Source: Trichoderma breve
Lineage: Eukaryota > Ascomycota > Sordariomycetes > Hypocreales > Hypocreaceae
DNA length: 64,000 nucleotides
NCBI RefSeq assembly: GCF_028502605.1
Contig: NC_079232.1
Coordinates: 4,712,001 to 4,776,000, forward strand
Reading direction: 5' to 3'
Below are positions 1 to 11,987 of this stretch, piece after piece. Each line of letters begins with the position of its first letter. The stretch's first letter is position 1. The translations under genes were made by a program, and so were the position numbers. The notes under the pieces are model-generated. The model was given only the letters and a program-made list of their open reading frames with translations, did no database searches and was not told where the DNA came from.

Positions 1-665
1 GGATAGTATTTCGTTCTGTAAAGATTACTATGTGCTATTTCACGCTGCCATCAGCAAGGGGACTGAAACTACTCTTTATGTGTTCCGTTCCTACACTTCA
101 TCTCAGCTGGTTACTAGCAATCTACTAGTTTGAGGAAGACAAGCGAGAGATGCATCTCCTTTCATAGAGAGGACAGGAGGAAAAGAAATCGAGTGGTTCG
201 TTTCCAGTGGACAAGGAACGAAGAAAACGAAGTTGACTCGCAATTTGCTTTTAATAGGGAGAGAAGAAATACTAAAGAATTATTCCGAGATTCTATCGAT
301 CTCTGATTTCCTATTCTATGGATTTGCGTCTTCTGTGAAGCACGATGTTGGTACTCCTCCCGCGGGAAGACCGAAAAGGAAGCAAAAAAAGGCTGTGATA
401 CAAGATTTGCCGTGCGAGGCGATCTAATCCTGTGCCATGTGCGGCACAATGGGATCTCCCCATGTTGGGCGGGTGATGTAACAGCAATACCCTTGTGACG
501 GGCAGGTCATATGGGTAGACGGATGCAATAGTTTGCTTGCTTTCTTGCTTACTTCAATCCGAGGCAAGACTGGACAAAAGCAGGTTTTGGCTGAGTAGTC
601 AGAGAGTAGTGCCGGTAGTGCTACTCGTGTTTAAGGAAAAAAAAAGGCAACCTCCGAAAACTGAT
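1..665. other. left-edge spacer
   Basis: No convincing coding frame. The short open frames here overlap one another on both strands and show no family resemblance. The last part before 666 should contain the 3' untranslated region of the MOSC gene that ends at 666. Confidence 0.5.
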
Positions 666-1800
666 CTACGCATATCGGTAGAAGCGAGCAATCGTCTTAT
701 CCTTGTACGGCCAATCCCACACTGGCCTCTCGCTCATCCTCTTCGTCACAGCCACCTCATCTCCAACTGATACGTCAACTCCGTCTAGGCCGTCAACTAA
801 GAACGCATACTTTCCAAAGACGGGCGTCCACTTGGACCCTGCATCGACCCGTCGATCCGACATGAGCTTCTTCAAGAGCATGCCCTTCTCGCCCTCGCCG
901 AACCGCCCCGTCTCGTAATCGACGTTGAGGGAAGTACACCGGTTGCACAGCTTCGTCATGGCCAGGGTAGGGCGGCCGCCGATGGACAACTCAGCCCAGA
1001 AGTCCTCTTCGAACTCGCCCTCGCCATCACCGTCAACCACAATGTTGGGGCGGAACTTGACGATATCCACGGGACCGCTGGAGAGACGGGCGTTGACGTT
1101 GCCGAGTGACTTTTCGGTCACGACGAGGTAGGCAGCCATATCTGAAAAGGCCAGCCAGTCCGCCTCGGGTTGCTGCCGTTGGCATTGATCTCCCCATACG
1201 AAACTAGATAGATAAGGAAGCCAGCCCTGTTTGGCGGGAGGCGCAGCAGAGACAGCGGGCTGAGCTCTAGGTGAGAAGGTGCCAAAAACAGGGCGACGCT
1301 CGTCACCGATGTAGCAAAGGATAGTCTGGAAGCCGAAGCAGGCTGTGAACCACTCGTCGAAATATGCCCCCATTCGATAAGCGTCAACCATGGCCTGGTG
1401 AAGGTTGATGACCTGCCGGTCGAGACCCGAGACGTCAGGATTCAGAGGCACGCGGAGGACGACGCTCTGTTCCGGACGCGGCGGCACCAGCGGATCTCTC
1501 GGGGGCTGATATCGTACATGAATCTCATCGCCAACAATCTCCTGGACGAAGCGGCTGCACTCGGGATACCGGTCAAGCTGGATCTTGGCCAGCTGCCCGT
1601 CGTCGCCGACTTTGAAGAGCATGAAGCGCCTGTCATACTTGACCCCCTGGGGGCCAAGATGAGCATTGTGGAGCGGGATGCCGCGGAGGGCCTTGATAGG
1701 ATAGACCCAAATCTGGGGTAAGAGAGGAGTCGTCAGCAACCTTAAAATCGTTTGACTGCCCTGTCCGGCTGAGATGCTTACATACCGCCGTTATCTTCAT
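666..1800 (-). CDS. MOSC-domain protein (mARC-like)
   Basis: Two exons: 1800-1786 and 1712-666, with a 73-nt intron (GTATGTAAG donor, CCCCAG acceptor). Splicing gives a 353-residue protein starting MKITA, which then runs in frame into IWVYPIKALRG, the usual opening of the MOSC N-terminal beta-barrel domain. The first ATG in the unspliced frame is not needed. The C-terminal half carries the MOSC signature: FRPNIVVDG, then a Cys in a CNRCTSLNVDYETG stretch, the position of the molybdenum-ligating Cys in mARC-type proteins. By family it should bind molybdenum cofactor and reduce N-hydroxylated compounds or transfer sulfur, but the substrate cannot be read from sequence. No transmembrane segment or targeting peptide is obvious. 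It stands alone between long spacers. Family call is firm, physiological role open. Confidence 0.9.
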
Positions 1801-4800
1801 GGCTGGCGCGGCTGAGGAGCGAATTCAATAGGGCTGGAACCAAGCAACGCGATCCGATTTGGATCAAGAAAAAGAAAAGAAAATACGTCGTTCTGTCCGA
1901 AATGCTGCCCGCTGCTCTTGTACAATGTCGAATTCCTGTGAATCATGTACTCGCGCGTCCGTAGATACATACTATTTTAAGCCAAAGGGCCCGATTACCC
2001 AGATCGGTCATCATGCTACGGGTCTGGCGCGCCCTTCCTCGGCAATTGATGTGCTAAGATGCGCCTTGTCCTTGTTGTTTGGCATTGATTGCAAAGTAAG
2101 CAACTAATAGGCTGTCATTCATCCTTCCGCGGAAGCGGTCCCTAGACTCTTCGGCTTTAGGCAATGGGCTTTATTTTTCGCTGTGCGTGGGGGCAGCGAT
2201 ACATAGCATGGGAGTCGGCGATTACGACTTGTATAGACACGCTGATAATTCCGTCGCGTGCCGGACTTTGACGAATGCGATTAGACACTATTCGCGGAGC
2301 CTGACATCTCGCCTTCCTTTTCGGCCTGCTCATCTTTCGTATATCATATCATCGTGTTCGCATCTTCGCCTAGCTGAATATTGGAATCCCCTAGCGATAT
2401 TTTGCTTTTGATGTCCGTTTAGCCGAGAATCAACGCGGGCAGCTAGACGCCATAGCGGCGCTCAAAGCATCTCGCAAACAATCCAAACTGACTCATGGTC
2501 CGCCTAGTCAAAAAGGGAGTAGCAGGATGAGTCTCCAGAAGATTGTCTGGGTGAGACGGCTATGATCAAGTCAAGATACAGTCAAAGATCTTGCCCAAAG
2601 TCAATCTTGGCGTTTCTATTCCCTCTTCCTCCCCATAGACGCCAGTTGCAGGGACCAAGAACGCGGGCGTACTCATACAGATGTGTAGCCCACAGAGTCT
2701 CTGCTGCAATGCGTCTCCAGGCAGAGATGATCATCCTTTCCCAGGGCCCAAAATGAGTAAAGCTTATTAACAGGTGCACTGACAGGACGCTAACGACTCC
2801 TCGCGTCGTCGTCTAACGATAGTGCCAAGCTGTCCGACCTACTCGACAACCAAAGCAACAATTATTTCGTTTTGAGAGTTGGATCATATTCCTCCACAGC
2901 CGGAGCCGTAGCCGTGATTCGTCATCAGAGAAAGCATGTATGACTTCAACGGTATGCACTCCGTACTCCATACGAGACCAGAAAGATAAATGTCCAACTC
3001 TGGGGAGCGGGGAAGAGGGGGATGCTACCTTGTTGAGTGGATGGATACCTTGAACATCAACGAGCATGTGTGAGCGAAACCCCCACTAGGCTCTGCGATT
3101 AATGCTACCAGCATGCTGGAGATCTCTGACGTATCGACAGGGCGCTCGGCCATTGAAAGCAAGCTGTAAATCCCTTGTCACTGGGGGTTTGATGAGCGCC
3201 GACACGCTACACGCATACGAGTACTCGTAACACGAGTACTCAACGTACCCTAAAGCCTTGTTAATAATTTTCTGTGCGCCCTACCGGCTCTCACGGCCGG
3301 TTTGTCTCGAAATCTTGCTCAAACATCATCACGACATTCCGTTAAAACCGCCTTGGCAAGAAAACGGAGCGGTCTCAACTGCTCAAATACGTAAATAGTC
3401 GGCACTGAGAGTTCGGACGCGTACGCTCTGTACGTCAGCAGTGGATCGGATAACCCTTGTTCTTCCGTTGGGAGACGACAACCCCTCTAAAAGAAATGTC
3501 GCCAAGGGAAGAGGGTCGATGCTAGCTTGATAGCTTAAGTGGCCGTGTTACCGAAAGATTGAGCGATGGCTGACCCTGATCGGAGGTGGTGATGTTGCCG
3601 CGTTTTGGGCACATATCGTCGTATCACACTGGCAGCTGTCTGTCTGTCAGGTCAAAGAACTACTGCAGCACAGTATGGGTGCTAGCGGTGATAGAGAGGT
3701 AGTAGTGGTATTAGTGATTGATTACTACCCGCGCAAACCACGCTCCCGGGACAGGGCATGTGGTGGATGTGATACATCGAATTATCATTTGTGAGTGCGC
3801 GGACCGTTTGCTGATTCGCTCAGTCTGGTTATCTTTTGTGATCTTGTGGACTGATAGAGCCCAGGCAACAAAGTCGTAATAGTAACATCCATGAAGCATG
3901 AGAGGAGGGGTTGAGGCCGATATGATCCTTCAGACCTGCACAGCGGCTGGTTTGGCTCCAGGATAAAAGCGTGAAAGGCGATTCGCTCGTCACAGCAGAT
4001 GCACGCCGATAATGCAAACGGGAAGAGAAGGAAACGACGCCCGCCGGTCATTCATACCTAGCTGCATGCATGTAAGGTATACAGTAGCAAGCATGTTTGA
4101 TGCTAGAGCAGAGCAACGGCCTGTATCATGCGCGACGGGACGCCGAATCCATCCGGCGGTTTGCTTTATCTCCATCGCTCAATCCGTAGCCGTATTTGCG
4201 CAATTTGGACCCCGATAGCCGTGTTTGCTTGGCAGCCCTTCCCCAAGGCCGCGTGCGTCTGCTGCTCATGCGGAACGTCAAAAGCCAATCGAGGGGAGCA
4301 GCTTATAACGGTGGCGTCCTTGTTGGTTGACGCCTCGTCTCGTCTATTGGACGACTTGCTCCCTTGTCCGTCTTATCGCGTGCCCTCCAGCTTAGACTGG
4401 CCAACCGGGGGAGGCCCAGACCGTTGTCGAGAGAGTTGTGGCGCTTGGGAAATCGCTAGCCTGCTTGGGTTCAAGGTGGAGAGAGACGGTCGGTTTTGAA
4501 ACCCCAGGTTTGTTTGAGCTTTGTCCAAGCAAGGGCTGTTTTAGCTTGATGGGGTTCCGTTCGGTTTGTGGGAGCACGAGATGGATGCTGAAGAAAAGAA
4601 CAGGCGATGGAATGGCATGACATGACATGTGAGAATAGAAGCAAGCAAACAAGAGGCGAAGAAGTGAGGTTAGATTTTGTATCTACGGCGCGGTAGTCGG
4701 CTGGTACGTACTAACAAAGAAGTTCCATGGCAGGAACCAAAAGGGCCATGTTGGGCGTCAGTTGCTGATGCTGCAGGTGCTGCCGCCGCTGCTGCATTTT

Positions 4801-6178
4801 GCATTTGCCCGCTGTTTGATCGTCCACAAAAAAAAAATGGAAAAGCAAAACCTCCACTTTCTCCCTAGAAAGCTGGCTTCTCCTCTTCCCCACCACCTCA
4901 CACACGCCTGGCAGTCACTTATTGCTAGCAACCTGGTCAAGTGAACATTTTCTTCAAGGTCCCAGCTAGCTAATAATGTTAGCCAAAGGCTTCACGACGC
5001 TACAGCTCTTCAGCTGGCCTTGACTGACAACGCTCAAGTGGAGGTGAGAGAAGCTCTAGAGAGGTCCAAGATGGTCGATGGTCAGCCACCGCCCGCTATT
5101 ACACGCACTATCAACACGCGGAAATTTCAACGGGAAAAGCCGCTTCGTCTTGATGCTTTTTTTATGCGGTTTTTGTCCTCGGTACTCGATGCTTTTGTGT
5201 AAATGGCTGCTAGTGAGCAGGTATTGCCAGGGGAGCAGCCACATACATGGAGCCAAAGAGGGCCAGGGGCCTTGTCTGTCTCGCCTCGCCTCGCCTGGCC
5301 CTCGCTTGGTTTTGGGCCTGGCTGCGTTCTGTACAGTATGTGCAAGGTTTTGCTCTCTTACATGAGCGAAAATGCCGAGTGTTGGTTCGTCGATAACTCT
5401 GCCTCCCACTTGCTTCCCACTTGCTAGGTGCTGCTATACTCGTACTAGGTAGGTCGATGGGCTTGACAGCCGTCCCTTTCTAGTGTACGGAGTAAATGAT
5501 GCAGATCTTGCAGATTAGAAAACGGCCTGTTCTTTTATCTATCCCCTCAGGCCCCCTTCCGGCTCGTGCTCTTCTTCCTCAGCTTCTTCCCATACTGACT
5601 CTTGACTCCTCTGCTCGCTTCACCAGCCGTCTCTTACACCGTTTGGGGATTCTGAAACGGACAGTTTTGCCTTTAACCTTATTGATCCCCTTGTATCACT
5701 TTGTTTGTCAACATACATATTGCATGCGCTGCCCGGCATAGGCGCCCGTCACATCCTGTGCACCGTCTGTTTGCTGCTGCTGATTTATACCCATTATTAC
5801 ACAAGACATCGAGAAATTACTCGCTCACACCTCTCCGGAATCCTTGAGGCCTGGAGCCCCAGTTCTCCAGCTATAATCTCCATAAATCTTTATCTTTATC
5901 TTCTTCATCTTCTTCTTCCTCTTCGTTTATCGTTTCTTATCATACTACTCTCCTGCTTGCATAAACCTTTATTTTCTCCTCCTTACTCTTTGGGTCGCCA
6001 GGCTGCGGCTAAATCAGAAAGCTCCCGCGCTTCTGTAGGACCCTTTACCGCGGTTAATATTCTAAATTATTTTCCCCGAGGGCACCGTCCCTCCGCCGTT
6101 GTTTATCTCACTTGAGTACCCAAGAGGTTGGGCGTTATCCTCTATTAGGGAGGTGGGAAAATACCACTGCATGACACC
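1801..6178. other. 4.4-kb intergenic region
   Basis: No open frame here is convincing; the longer ones overlap on opposite strands and lack family similarity. The right end (about 5530-6170) is pyrimidine-rich with TCTTCTT runs, as expected for the promoter and leader of the gene starting at 6179. It includes a palindromic element at 3217-3241, listed separately. A small spliced gene could be hidden, but I see no evidence for one. Confidence 0.45.
3217..3241. repeat. paired ACGAGTACTCGT palindromes
   Basis: A perfect 12-bp palindrome, ACGAGTACTCGT (3217-3228), is followed after three bases by a second copy of its first ten bases (3232-3241). The arrangement reads the same as direct or inverted repeats and could form a small cruciform or a dimeric protein-binding site. 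It lies in a gene-free stretch. Function unknown. Confidence 0.6.
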
Positions 6179-7503
6179 ATGGAGGAAGCTCAACGCCTCG
6201 TGGGTGTGCGCGAGCTGGATCTCGCCAACTATGGGCCGGTCTCTGTGGTGGACAGAATTAATGTTGTGCAGGGCTTGAGAACCAGTGCCGGTAAGGCTTT
6301 TTTCGCTATCTCTCTATTTTCATTTCATCACTTCCTCTTTCATCTTCATTTTTTTCTTGCACTATATCAAAAAATGAGAAAATCTGTGCGCCTACACCTT
6401 TACTATGAGCTCAAATTGCTCAAATTTTTCTCCATCTTCCCCCACCATCTTTGTCAGCTTCCCATAGTGTAGCTCCGAGCTCCAAGCTGTAGCTCTACTA
6501 ACACACTAACACCAAACATTTCTCATCAAGCTTCTTACTAACTTTGACAGCCTTCTTCACATTTCTGCGAGCAAATCTTGCTCTCAGCGCAACCTCACCG
6601 TCGTCGCCTGTTTCCTCTCATGCGCCAACGCCATATCTCGAGCCTTATTCGCATCATCAGTTTCCCATCCCACCATCTCCTTCGCCTCTCAGCTCCTCGA
6701 CGTCCTTCTCAGACTCTCACTCCTACACTGGCGCCGATGCCTCGGCTCCTCTCGAACCCCTCGATGATGTTCCTCCTCTGTCCCTGGAGCCGCTGCTCAC
6801 CTACGATGACAAAGTCGCTGGCCTGAATCTCATTGCCGACTCGATAGCGCAGATGAAACAGCGGGCTGCTCATTCCATGGTCTTTCATCCCCTATGCATG
6901 AGCGTCCTGTTCATGGCATGGGTCGGCATCTATCGCTGGTCTTATGTCCCCTCAACCGAGGACCCCAGCATGGCTCTCCTGCTCTCATGCGGTGTAACCA
7001 TGACCTATCTTACTGCAATACGCTACTTCACAGATGGCTACGTAAACCTAGCTGAGAACCTGCGATGGTCATGGCTCGAAGGCTCCGGCAGCATCGAAGG
7101 TGATCTCCTCATTGGCGCACGCTACGGCGGCGCTTTGATTGGAGTTCTGGTCCTCAGGCTGGAGCCTCGCTTTTCCTCCCTTACATCAGGCGGCAGCAAA
7201 CGCAGGAACAGGAGCAGGAGTGTGAGCTTCCGGGGAGGCAAGGGAGTCATCCGGGCATGGACCACACGCCTTCGGTATCGCGGTAAGGGCATCGGCCGAG
7301 ACCTCCTGGATGGCGCTATCCGCATTGTCAAGGACCGCTGCGGAAAAGATGCCGAGGTGGGCTTCGCGCAGGAGCATGCTAACAGCACCATGCTACTACC
7401 GGCTATGTTCAACGGAGCGTTTCGTAGAGGTGAGATACGTGCGGCTAAGGCGTTGGAGAAGGCGTTGGAGGAGTGGGAGTCGAGCAAGAGAAAGAAGTGG
7501 TAA
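6179..7503 (+). CDS. membrane-anchored GNAT N-acetyltransferase
   Basis: Two exons, 6179-6290 and 6551-7503, joined across a 260-nt intron (GTAAGG donor, GACAG acceptor) in phase 1, give 354 residues. After a Ser/Pro-rich stretch (about residues 50-100), two hydrophobic segments follow at about 150-166 and 178-195. They are separated by a short polar turn, so the protein is probably a membrane hairpin. The C-terminal third has the GNAT acetyl-CoA binding motif, LRYRGKGIGRDLL (R-x-x-G-x-G), then an AxEVGFAQEHAN stretch. The layout resembles NAT8-like membrane acetyltransferases, where the catalytic domain is anchored to ER membranes. Substrate unknown. The ATG sits in an ACACCATGG context. The first exon has no counterpart I recognise. 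Confidence 0.82.
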
Positions 7504-7902
7504 TGGATATCAGCGTTCCCTGGAGGAGCTTGATCTTAAGGTGCCCATAAGTGGACCGGGATTTTTTTTGGATTTGCTGCGAGAATTCCTTCATTTGAGA
7601 TACCCCATATGATTTTTTATTCTGTCTTTTGCGATGCGTGGCTATTGTTTGCTTTCATATACATTAATGCTCGTCCATATTCAGGATTTATAATAGCGCA
7701 AAATGAAGTGCCTTCGTACTTCTCATCAATTCTCATACATATGAACAATGTCAAGACCAACAATATCATCACTGTCACAAATAAACACTCAAAGCACATT
7801 GCCTCCAAACTTGCCAAATGCCCCAGCTTGCTGACTGCATGACCAAATCAAAGAAAATCACAACACAAACAACAAAGAAACTAAGTGCCGTGTCATCCTG
7901 GA
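7504..7902. other. convergent 3' spacer
   Basis: AT-richer spacer between the GNAT gene (+) and the histone H4 variant (-). It should hold both 3' untranslated regions. Nothing else seen. Confidence 0.5.
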
Positions 7903-8806
7903 TCATGGCGAGCTGATTCGATCCGCCCTATAGGGCAGTCTTCTGGCCACTCTCGTGCGGTGACTTTTAGGCTCATTCCATAAGTCCTCCTTGCTGAAAT
8001 AATATAAAGTTCTTCCTCTGCGTTTAAGGGAATGAAGAATCTGCAAAAGTCACATAGGTCAGTTTGGCTTCTTCTTTTCTTAAGGCAGCTGTTGTCAAGG
8101 GATAGAGAGGATCAAGGCCCTTACGTCTTCCAAAGTGACTGTTTTGGCTCGCCGGTATTCAACATACGCCACGGCGTCGTGCAAGACCTAAAACAGAAAA
8201 GAAACCCCATGTTAGTAAAAGGGGGGAGAGAAGCATGATGATCGAATTTCGGTCGTCTCACGCTTTCGAGAAAAGCTTTCATAGCCAACCTGGTCTCGTT
8301 ATAGACCGTGGCAGAGATACGTTTGACACCCCCACGTCGAGCCAATCGCCTGTACAATACAACCCAAAAGCAGTGGTTAGCAAAGGTGGCTCCGTCGACT
8401 ATCTCTGGGTTCACACTCCTATCCCTGTGTTTCCCATGGAGTACCCCTGGCATATAGCACGGCGTCACTTACCGGATAGCAGGCTTGGCTATAGTCCCAG
8501 GTTAGCAATTTAATTCATCTTTCAAAACGCAAAAGAGAAGGAAGGATGAGAGAGGGAGAGATGTGAGATGGAAAGAACGTACTGATTCCATGTATGGAAT
8601 CTCTCAAGATTTTCCTGTCACCGAAGCATAGCCGCGTTAGACTCGACTGATTCCACGTTCCCACATGAATATCCTCAACCGTGAAATGGGGATGTAATTT
8701 ACCGATGGCGCTTGACGCCGAGGCCAATGGTCTTGCCTCCTAACTGGGACCTTTTGCCGCCCTGGCTCGAGCTGGGTCCTCCGCGGTTGGGAATAGTAGG
8801 AGGCAT
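7903..8806 (-). CDS. divergent histone H4 variant with C-terminal extension
   Basis: Six exons on the minus strand: 8806-8703, 8614-8583, 8488-8473 (a 16-nt microexon), 8349-8262, 8187-8125 and 8040-7903. All junctions agree in phase and use GT/AG. The 146-residue product contains the complete H4 histone fold: KRHRKILRD, TKPAIRRLARRGGVKRIS, YNETR, FLES, DAVAYVEY, KTVTLED and LKRRGRTLY. It differs from canonical H4 in three ways. The N-tail is longer, with few of the usual acetylatable lysines. The core has many substitutions, for example SATVYNETRLAMK in place of SGLIYEETRGVLK. About 30 basic residues follow RGRTLYYF, where normal H4 ends in GFGG. Filamentous ascomycetes such as Neurospora are known to carry a divergent variant called hH4v; I infer orthology. 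Probably a chromatin component, with possibly specialised or low expression. Confidence 0.88.
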
Positions 8807-9859
8807 CGTCGTCGGGATGGAGGAATGCCTTATTGTACAAAATGGAGATGAAAACACTTCCAACGCAAACACAAAAAGCTTCAAAAACAGTCGTAAGATA
8901 CGTTTCCCAGAAAGAAAAAACAAGCTTGCTTCTGCGCGCCTGCTGAAACTTGGGGGGTTGCTGTTGTTGTTGGTTGAGTTGCCATGGCTAAGTCCCGAGG
9001 TGGGGCACGTGACTAACAGACCCAATTCACTGCTCTTCATCCTTTCTCACCCATGTTGAGAGCTTTGGAAGCCTTGACATTAATATCTGATATCAGTGCG
9101 GATATCTTAGCGCACCGAGCTCTCTAGATTAGCTGGTGCTAAATCGTGGGCAATCATCAACTTATATGAAGCTAAAAGGTAGTGCAGCATGTGGAGCATC
9201 TCTTTTGAGATCGATCCGAAGCACAGACGAACAGCACATAAGCAAACACGTATAGTCAAAATACAATACGGGCTCAAGGTGGGCAGCGAAGCGCAAAAAT
9301 GGCTCTAAATATATTTTCGTTGGGAACAACAAAGTCAACTTTTTGTTTGTGTGTGACACTGGCCCCGCCTCTTTTTTTTCCTTTTCTAGACGCCCTGAGG
9401 CTTCTTGCTCCTCTTCCTCTGACTATCTGCGACTTCATCCTGCGGGCTGCATTCCAGTGCAGCCGCGTTGAAGTCAAAACGAGGGTATCGATTGCTCAAC
9501 CATCTCCAACACTCACCAACCATTTTCGTCCACATTAAAGCCATCCCGGGTCATCTAATTAAAAGTAGTGCGGAAAGGGAGTATAAAAGCACAATGAAAA
9601 TAGGGAATAACAAAAAAGATTACCGTAAAACGCCAAGACTTTTGTTTTCGTCGTTTCGGTTCCTCGAAAAGAATGGGTAGGCTTGATGCGGTTGATGCGT
9701 GCGTCGCGGTTGGCATCAAATTGAAGTTTCGTACAAAGGGTATTAGATTGAGCAGGTTTTGTCAACATTCACAGCGCATCCGTCATTGCCACGTCGTAGG
9801 GCAAAGGGAGAAAAATTATTGCGTTGGCGAGTGTGCGGTGGTGGTTATTGAAAGTGCAA
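8807..9859. other. spacer upstream of the H4 variant
   Basis: Carries the promoter side of the H4-variant gene (start at 8806, minus strand) and the 3' flank of the GATA-factor gene (stop at 9860). No additional coding frame or clear TATA box was recognised. Confidence 0.5.
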
Positions 9860-11987
9860 TCACGCAACGACTTCTGCGGGGGCGGCAGCACCCTCCAATT
9901 CTGGAGCAGCATCATTAGCCTCTGTTATAGCAGGCTCAGATGCCTCTGGAGCTTGCTCTACTTCCGCTTCAGTGGAAGGCTCAGCAGCAGTCTCAATAGC
10001 CACTTCGGCGGCTGTGTCCGCAGTTGGCTCTACAGATGGCTCTTCGGTTGCTTCCGTGACCGGTTCTGCAGCCGTCTCAACTGCTTCTCCTGCAGTCTCT
10101 TCCGTAGCCAGTTCTGTAGGCTGTTCAATAGTGGCTTCTGATGATGGCTCAACAGCGTTGTCAACATGAGCACCGGTGGGTGCTTCAATGGCTTCGGTAA
10201 CAGGCTCTTCAGCAGCTACCTCCGTCATGTGGGCATCAACCATCAACTCAGGGGCGACGGCGACAGCGACCGCGGCCAGAGCATCAGCCGCCTCTGCCTT
10301 GACAGCCTCTTCAGAGTCAAGGATACGGGCCTTTTTGTAAGGTCGCGAGTCCGCTTCATTCAGAGCCTCTTTGGTGGCTCTCAGCTCAAGCTCCAATTCA
10401 TCGAGGCGTCGTTTGAGATTGTTCTCTCTCCGATGGCTATCTTCCAGCTGAATGCGGAGTTGGTTTTCCATCTCCTTGCTGGCATCCAACTGGGCTCGCA
10501 GTTGGGTGTGCTCAACACCGGCGACTTCTTGACCCCTGAGCGCTGCGGAGGCTGCCGCCTCTTGCTGCTCAAGCTGGCTCAGGCGACCGCGGAACAGTTC
10601 GTTTATGAATTCGAGCTCTCTGACTCTTGTCTTTAAGCTGGAATTGTTTGCAATGAGTTGCTCTTGCGTCTGAGGAGATTCAAGTCCGCGATCTCCATTC
10701 ATGGGTGAGCCAGCGCGCCCCTCTCCGCCATTGAAACCGCCAACACCTCCCTGGGACGGATCATCTACCATGAAAGCGGGCAGTGAATGGTTATACATTG
10801 AGGGAGTTCCGGTTCGGGAGATTGGCGAATCCGGTCCCTCACCATTGGCCTTTTGCGCCCGGCGAATAGCCTGCGCTGCAGTGCTCTCGGCGCTGTTGGG
10901 GTCCGTCGCGAGGGGGAATCCGTGTTGCTGCTGTATTTTAGGCATCATGGTTAGCAAAAGGGGCCATGCGCAGCGTGCTTTGACGTGTCACCAACCTTTC
11001 GCTTCGGAGCAAGATCAGGGCGCATCGTCTTTACGCGATTTCGGCTCTTGATAACGTCCGTCTTGAGAGATATCGGCCGGGGTCGTCCATGCAGCTTCAG
11101 GAAAAGTCCGCACGCATTGCACAGGACAGATCCAAACTCGTCGCGTCGCCATAACGGCGTTGTCGACGTTCCGCAGTTTTGGCAGACGGGCTGCGTTGAT
11201 CCATTAGTTGCCATCATTTTGTCGGCTAGCACTGGGTGATGGGGGATGCGATTAGGGAATCGATTAGGGAGAAAGGCCGATAGATATTATCATCATCGAT
11301 AAGGATGACGGAACAGAGAAAAAAAACTTTGGGCCCCGGTCGACCGATAAGGCCAAGATAAACCGGGCACGCACCGACGTGGGTGGGTGGGAATCGCCTG
11401 TTTGGGACTAGGGGTGAAGATTCTTGCGATAACACACGTGATTGCGATAATGATATGAGATAAGATGTAAAAGTTGGAATATGCCGGCTCCGATTGGCCC
11501 GCTGTCGGATCGGCAGTTTTGGTGTTGGAGGCGCAACAGGGCGGCGGTATTTCGTACAAGGGAAGAAAAACAAGGGAAGACGAAGATATAAATGAAGGAA
11601 AACACAGACTTACCATGTTGCCGTTTGTGCCACCGCTAGTAGCAGCGGGAGAAACGCCATGATACATCTGGTTCTGAGGAATTGGAGGTGGCCTAGTAGA
11701 CGCGAAGAGTCAGTGCCAAAAGAACACTACAATCCAAGAGCTCGAGATGCCAATCTCGCCACGGCCCATCTTGCGCCAGGCACAACAAGAGAAGGCGTTG
11801 TACGGTTTCAAATTCGAATGCAGGCGCAGTACCTTTGTTGTGGAGCTTCAGCTGTCGCGTTGCTTGCTGCAAGGGAGGCAATGCCAGGCAGTTGCTGCAC
11901 ATTGGCAGATGCAGAAGTAGACGTCGAGCTTGGTCGAGAGATGGGCTCGATCGGTGGTGGCGGCAGGACTTGTGCTTCTTCCATCAT
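9860..11987 (-). CDS. areB: GATA-type zinc-finger transcription factor (AreB/ASD-4 type)
   Basis: Best model: exons 11987-11833, 11692-11614, 11190-10996 and 10930-9860, 499 residues, all junctions in phase. Order: Ser/Pro-rich N-terminus; one GATA finger, C-x2-C-x17-C-x2-C (about residues 81-105, [18 protein letters not shown]); a basic tail with KSRNRVK; a leucine-rich coiled coil (about 233-339); then a 150-residue tail rich in Glu, Ala and Thr ([14 protein letters not shown] repeats). A single finger plus C-terminal coiled coil is the architecture of Aspergillus AreB and Neurospora ASD-4, which act in nitrogen-metabolite control and development. The 423-nt third-exon intron is ambiguous: an ATG at 11217 lies inside it and reads straight into the finger, so a shorter isoform is likely. 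The symbol is given by family resemblance. Confidence 0.85.
11191..11613 (-). other. 423-nt intron with an internal alternative start
   Basis: GTAAGT donor at 11613 and ACGCAG acceptor ending at 11191 keep phase 0 between NGNM and PVCQNCG. Two other AG acceptors close to 11225-11235 would give the wrong phase. Two consecutive ATGs (11217, 11214) near the acceptor open a frame directly into the zinc finger. This suggests an alternative transcript starting inside the intron. Confidence 0.5.

Noticed and set aside
9972..10636. Long plus-strand frames opposite the GATA factor
   Set aside because: They are antisense shadows of the Glu/Ala/Thr-rich repeat tail of the real gene.
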